Of a stretch of 64,000 nt of DNA, positions 63,301 to 64,000 are shown one piece after another (the stretch's first letter is position 1; every line of letters starts with the position of its first letter). The DNA is taken from assembly GCA_965202675.1 (NCBI GenBank), contig OZ241842.1, positions 744,001 to 808,000 on the forward strand, given 5' to 3'. This stretch comes from CATQHD01 sp965202675. GTDB lineage: Bacteria > Actinomycetota > Acidimicrobiia > Spongiisociales > Spongiisociaceae. Under the pieces are notes generated by a model. That model was not told where the DNA came from, ran no database searches, and was given only the letters and a program-made list of their open reading frames with translations. The position numbers were made by a program, and so were the translations under genes.

Positions 63301-64000
63301 CACCACCAAATCCACCGACTCGCCCTCCGTAACCGACGACTCCGACGCCTGTAGTGTGATCCCCCGCGGACGGGCCACCGTATGCGCCAACATCCGCGTA
63401 ATAAACACCGCCATCTGCGCCCGCGTCACCAAACCGCTCGGAGAAAAACGCCCATCCGCAGTACCCCTGGTTACACCCAACTCGAACATCCGCCGAATCG
63501 CCGAATACTCCCCCCGCGTCACATTAGCAATATCATCAAACACCGCATCATCAGGAACAACATCAGCCAACTCATCGGTGTCAGCGCCCAAAGCCCCCAA
63601 CCCCAAACCAGACCCCTTCTCCGCCGCCACCAAGAACGAATCCAACATCAAAGCCATCTGCGCCCGCGACACCGCCGTATTGGGCCCAAACGCCGTCCCC
63701 CTCAACGCCGGCATGATATCCAACGCCGCCATCTGATTGATCGCAGTACGAGCACCCTCGAACAAACCCCCGATATCCGTGAAACCGCCCGCCGGGTTCG
63801 CCGGCAACGCAATCCCCGCCGGACCCGCCGCCCGCGACAAAAACAACGCCATCTGCCAACGCGACACCGGCGACCCCGGATCATAAGTTGTCGCCGTCCG
63901 ACCCCGCGTTACCCCGAAATGCGCCAAACAATTCACCGCGTCCTCAGCAAACGTCCCCACCACATCCACCAAACCCGCCGACTCCAACGCCGCACCCACA
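60319..64000 (-). CDS. Giant SLH/Ig-like/FG-GAP surface protein 3 (N-terminus outside window)
   Basis: Third tandem paralog; the frame is open at the right edge, so signal peptide and promoter are missing. What is visible (about 1226 codons) begins within the first SLH-like repeat (LESAGLVDVVGTFAEDAVNC). It continues through the shared SLH block, the Ig-like region (VSVRDSSLMGVPDALVDVFS), and a propeller with FG-GAP-like blades (FGWAVDIRGDTLVVGEPGR, FGRSVAVSENEKVIAVGAP, VGRSVAVSADGGTVVVSAN). The first 300 residues are nearly identical to proteins 1 and 2; the propeller is clearly different. A poly-G promoter is expected just beyond 64000. Confidence 0.85.
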   Translation of the reverse strand, partial: VGAALESAGLVDVVGTFAEDAVNCLAHFGVTRGRTATTYDPGSPVSRWQMALFLSRAAGPAGIALPANPAGGFTDIGGLFEGARTAINQMAALDIMPALRGTAFGPNTAVSRAQMALMLDSFLVAAEKGSGLGLGALGADTDELADVVPDDAVFDDIANVTRGEYSAIRRMFELGVTRGTADGRFSPSGLVTRAQMAVFITRMLAHTVARPRGITLQASESSVTEGESVDLVVSVRDSSLMGVPDALVDVFSSSAPDDAFGEDGRCSVDDVSAVGGSGVCEISLSDEATDPSGDLEASTTNLDASTTLWAWTGDNGDRYDADDMVGASIAIAVSKAGTKLRVTDDMPEGATAAEFGERVAFTLQVVDEDGNPVAKKDESVTVVAAETVTTAGDNGTSNTSSSTRAHKTDASGKIELSFRQTDPRSGSGNTGDSARLNLYITLASGSSLTLEDKTNLEKAGTAGTGAEDASAVWRDSTPVATTLMLSQTVSYVEASKAGNGAAHAVTATLTDQFGNPVARQKIHFTSDDPLGIGEQSEDASLAAVRATISDFRTAPGAWGNFGFGVLLDLLGEARYTRTTNRRGAATLTYTRDSDASAIETVRARLVRGADDARRQSGDEADLIAEEELAVYWVDELSDGGSASGRILVKDDENSRIVVGGADGGVTLAVYDSNDQFTGLAGPVTLADFEKDLKGDAAHLTVDGYDDTAKGVSHFTLAAEWPQVDLSGIPGPAADQRLEADSGTNVGMGHYASDNDTIVVGSWFENNYAGAVYVYDGAGDTSPTRLTAPTPQPTTFTGDAATTPWYVKPWSLNLPTSGGWFGWAVDIRGDTLVVGEPGRLSATNRQVVIPGDPQNGTAADGAVYVYTRSGGDWTLDATLTAGGSTLDGSPHPEHGFEFGRSVAVSENEKVIAVGAPRLMAGTRVGGVYLYEQPASAAAGKWDDDNGAGSPRLAPHWEELVANGNNWTWYHASRRELAISEDGSTVVAGAHFFKADVGGVKYPWAGAAYVYTEPAGGWTSALVNPDAKLESPAPLPAEKVGRSVAVSADGGTVVVSANFRPNLMRRGKVLIFERPDSTADAGQWGNSPDPTAVLRPPDRPDAPSTCTPGGPVLGCNLGEIFGQWVDITDDGNSILASRVYRTEGNQRGSIHLFTKPTDGWSSVTDEAQPASVEYLGAKPGAGLGWRNTFDQALGVVYAFAVDPDVEGPTSTAGATGNGKLLYRITPAS

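Overview
The window is high-GC, tightly packed bacterial chromosome. Gene content points to an actinobacterium: a SigR/RsrA-type sigma/anti-sigma pair, a DUF2342-type metallopeptidase beside tilS-hpt-ftsH, the folE-folP-folB-folK / panC / coaX / lysS housekeeping run, and MenA. Plant-type LRR plus SLH-like surface proteins and the general style fit the class Acidimicrobiia. That class assignment is inference, because no rRNA is present. Most genes lie on the minus strand.

Layout. 1-2.8 kb: a BMP-type (nucleoside-like) ABC uptake system whose binding lipoprotein carries a nearly perfect 951-bp internal tandem duplication. 3-6.7 kb: clpC and a polyprenyl diphosphate synthase. 6.7-10.5 kb: an accessory island with IS481 and ISL3 remnants, small orphan genes and an AT-richer TIGR02391-type gene. 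10.6-18.4 kb: lysS, coaX and panC, an IS1380 relic, then the folate genes with an odd phosphatase-like protein among them. 18.4-26.9 kb: ftsH, an intact IS481-family element sitting on the hpt stop codon, hpt, tilS, a metallopeptidase, a small membrane protein, a DUF2236 protein, and anti-sigma/sigma genes. 27-37.4 kb: tRNA-Thr(CGT), an LRR/SLH protein, an acyltransferase, a K+ channel, a short two-gene unit containing a candidate selenocysteine glutaredoxin, holB, tmk, an MFS transporter and topA. 37.5-42.2 kb: ureABCFGD without ureE. 42.5-52 kb: a single-chain restriction-modification-like enzyme, a class III CoA transferase, arfB, menA, an alpha/beta hydrolase and aceE. 52-64 kb: three tandem giant surface proteins (SLH-like domains, Ig-like region, FG-GAP-like propeller), the last cut by the window edge.

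Two observations stand out. First, two of the three giant surface-protein genes have matching upstream regions in which a poly-G run (13 and 12 nt) lies inside the spacer between a TTGCGG box and a TATAAT/TATAGT box. One of these genes also has a G10 run inside its signal-peptide coding region. This is the architecture of phase-variable surface genes, and the paralogs are mosaic (shared N-terminal modules, diverged propellers). Second, at 30975-31238 a glutaredoxin reading frame has an in-frame TGA exactly where the first redox cysteine belongs (U-Q-E-C), followed at once by a stem-loop of bacterial SECIS type. It is either a selenoprotein or a one-base pseudogene.

All functions are called by reading motifs by eye. 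No database search was run. Start codons were chosen from ribosome-binding sites and family length where possible.
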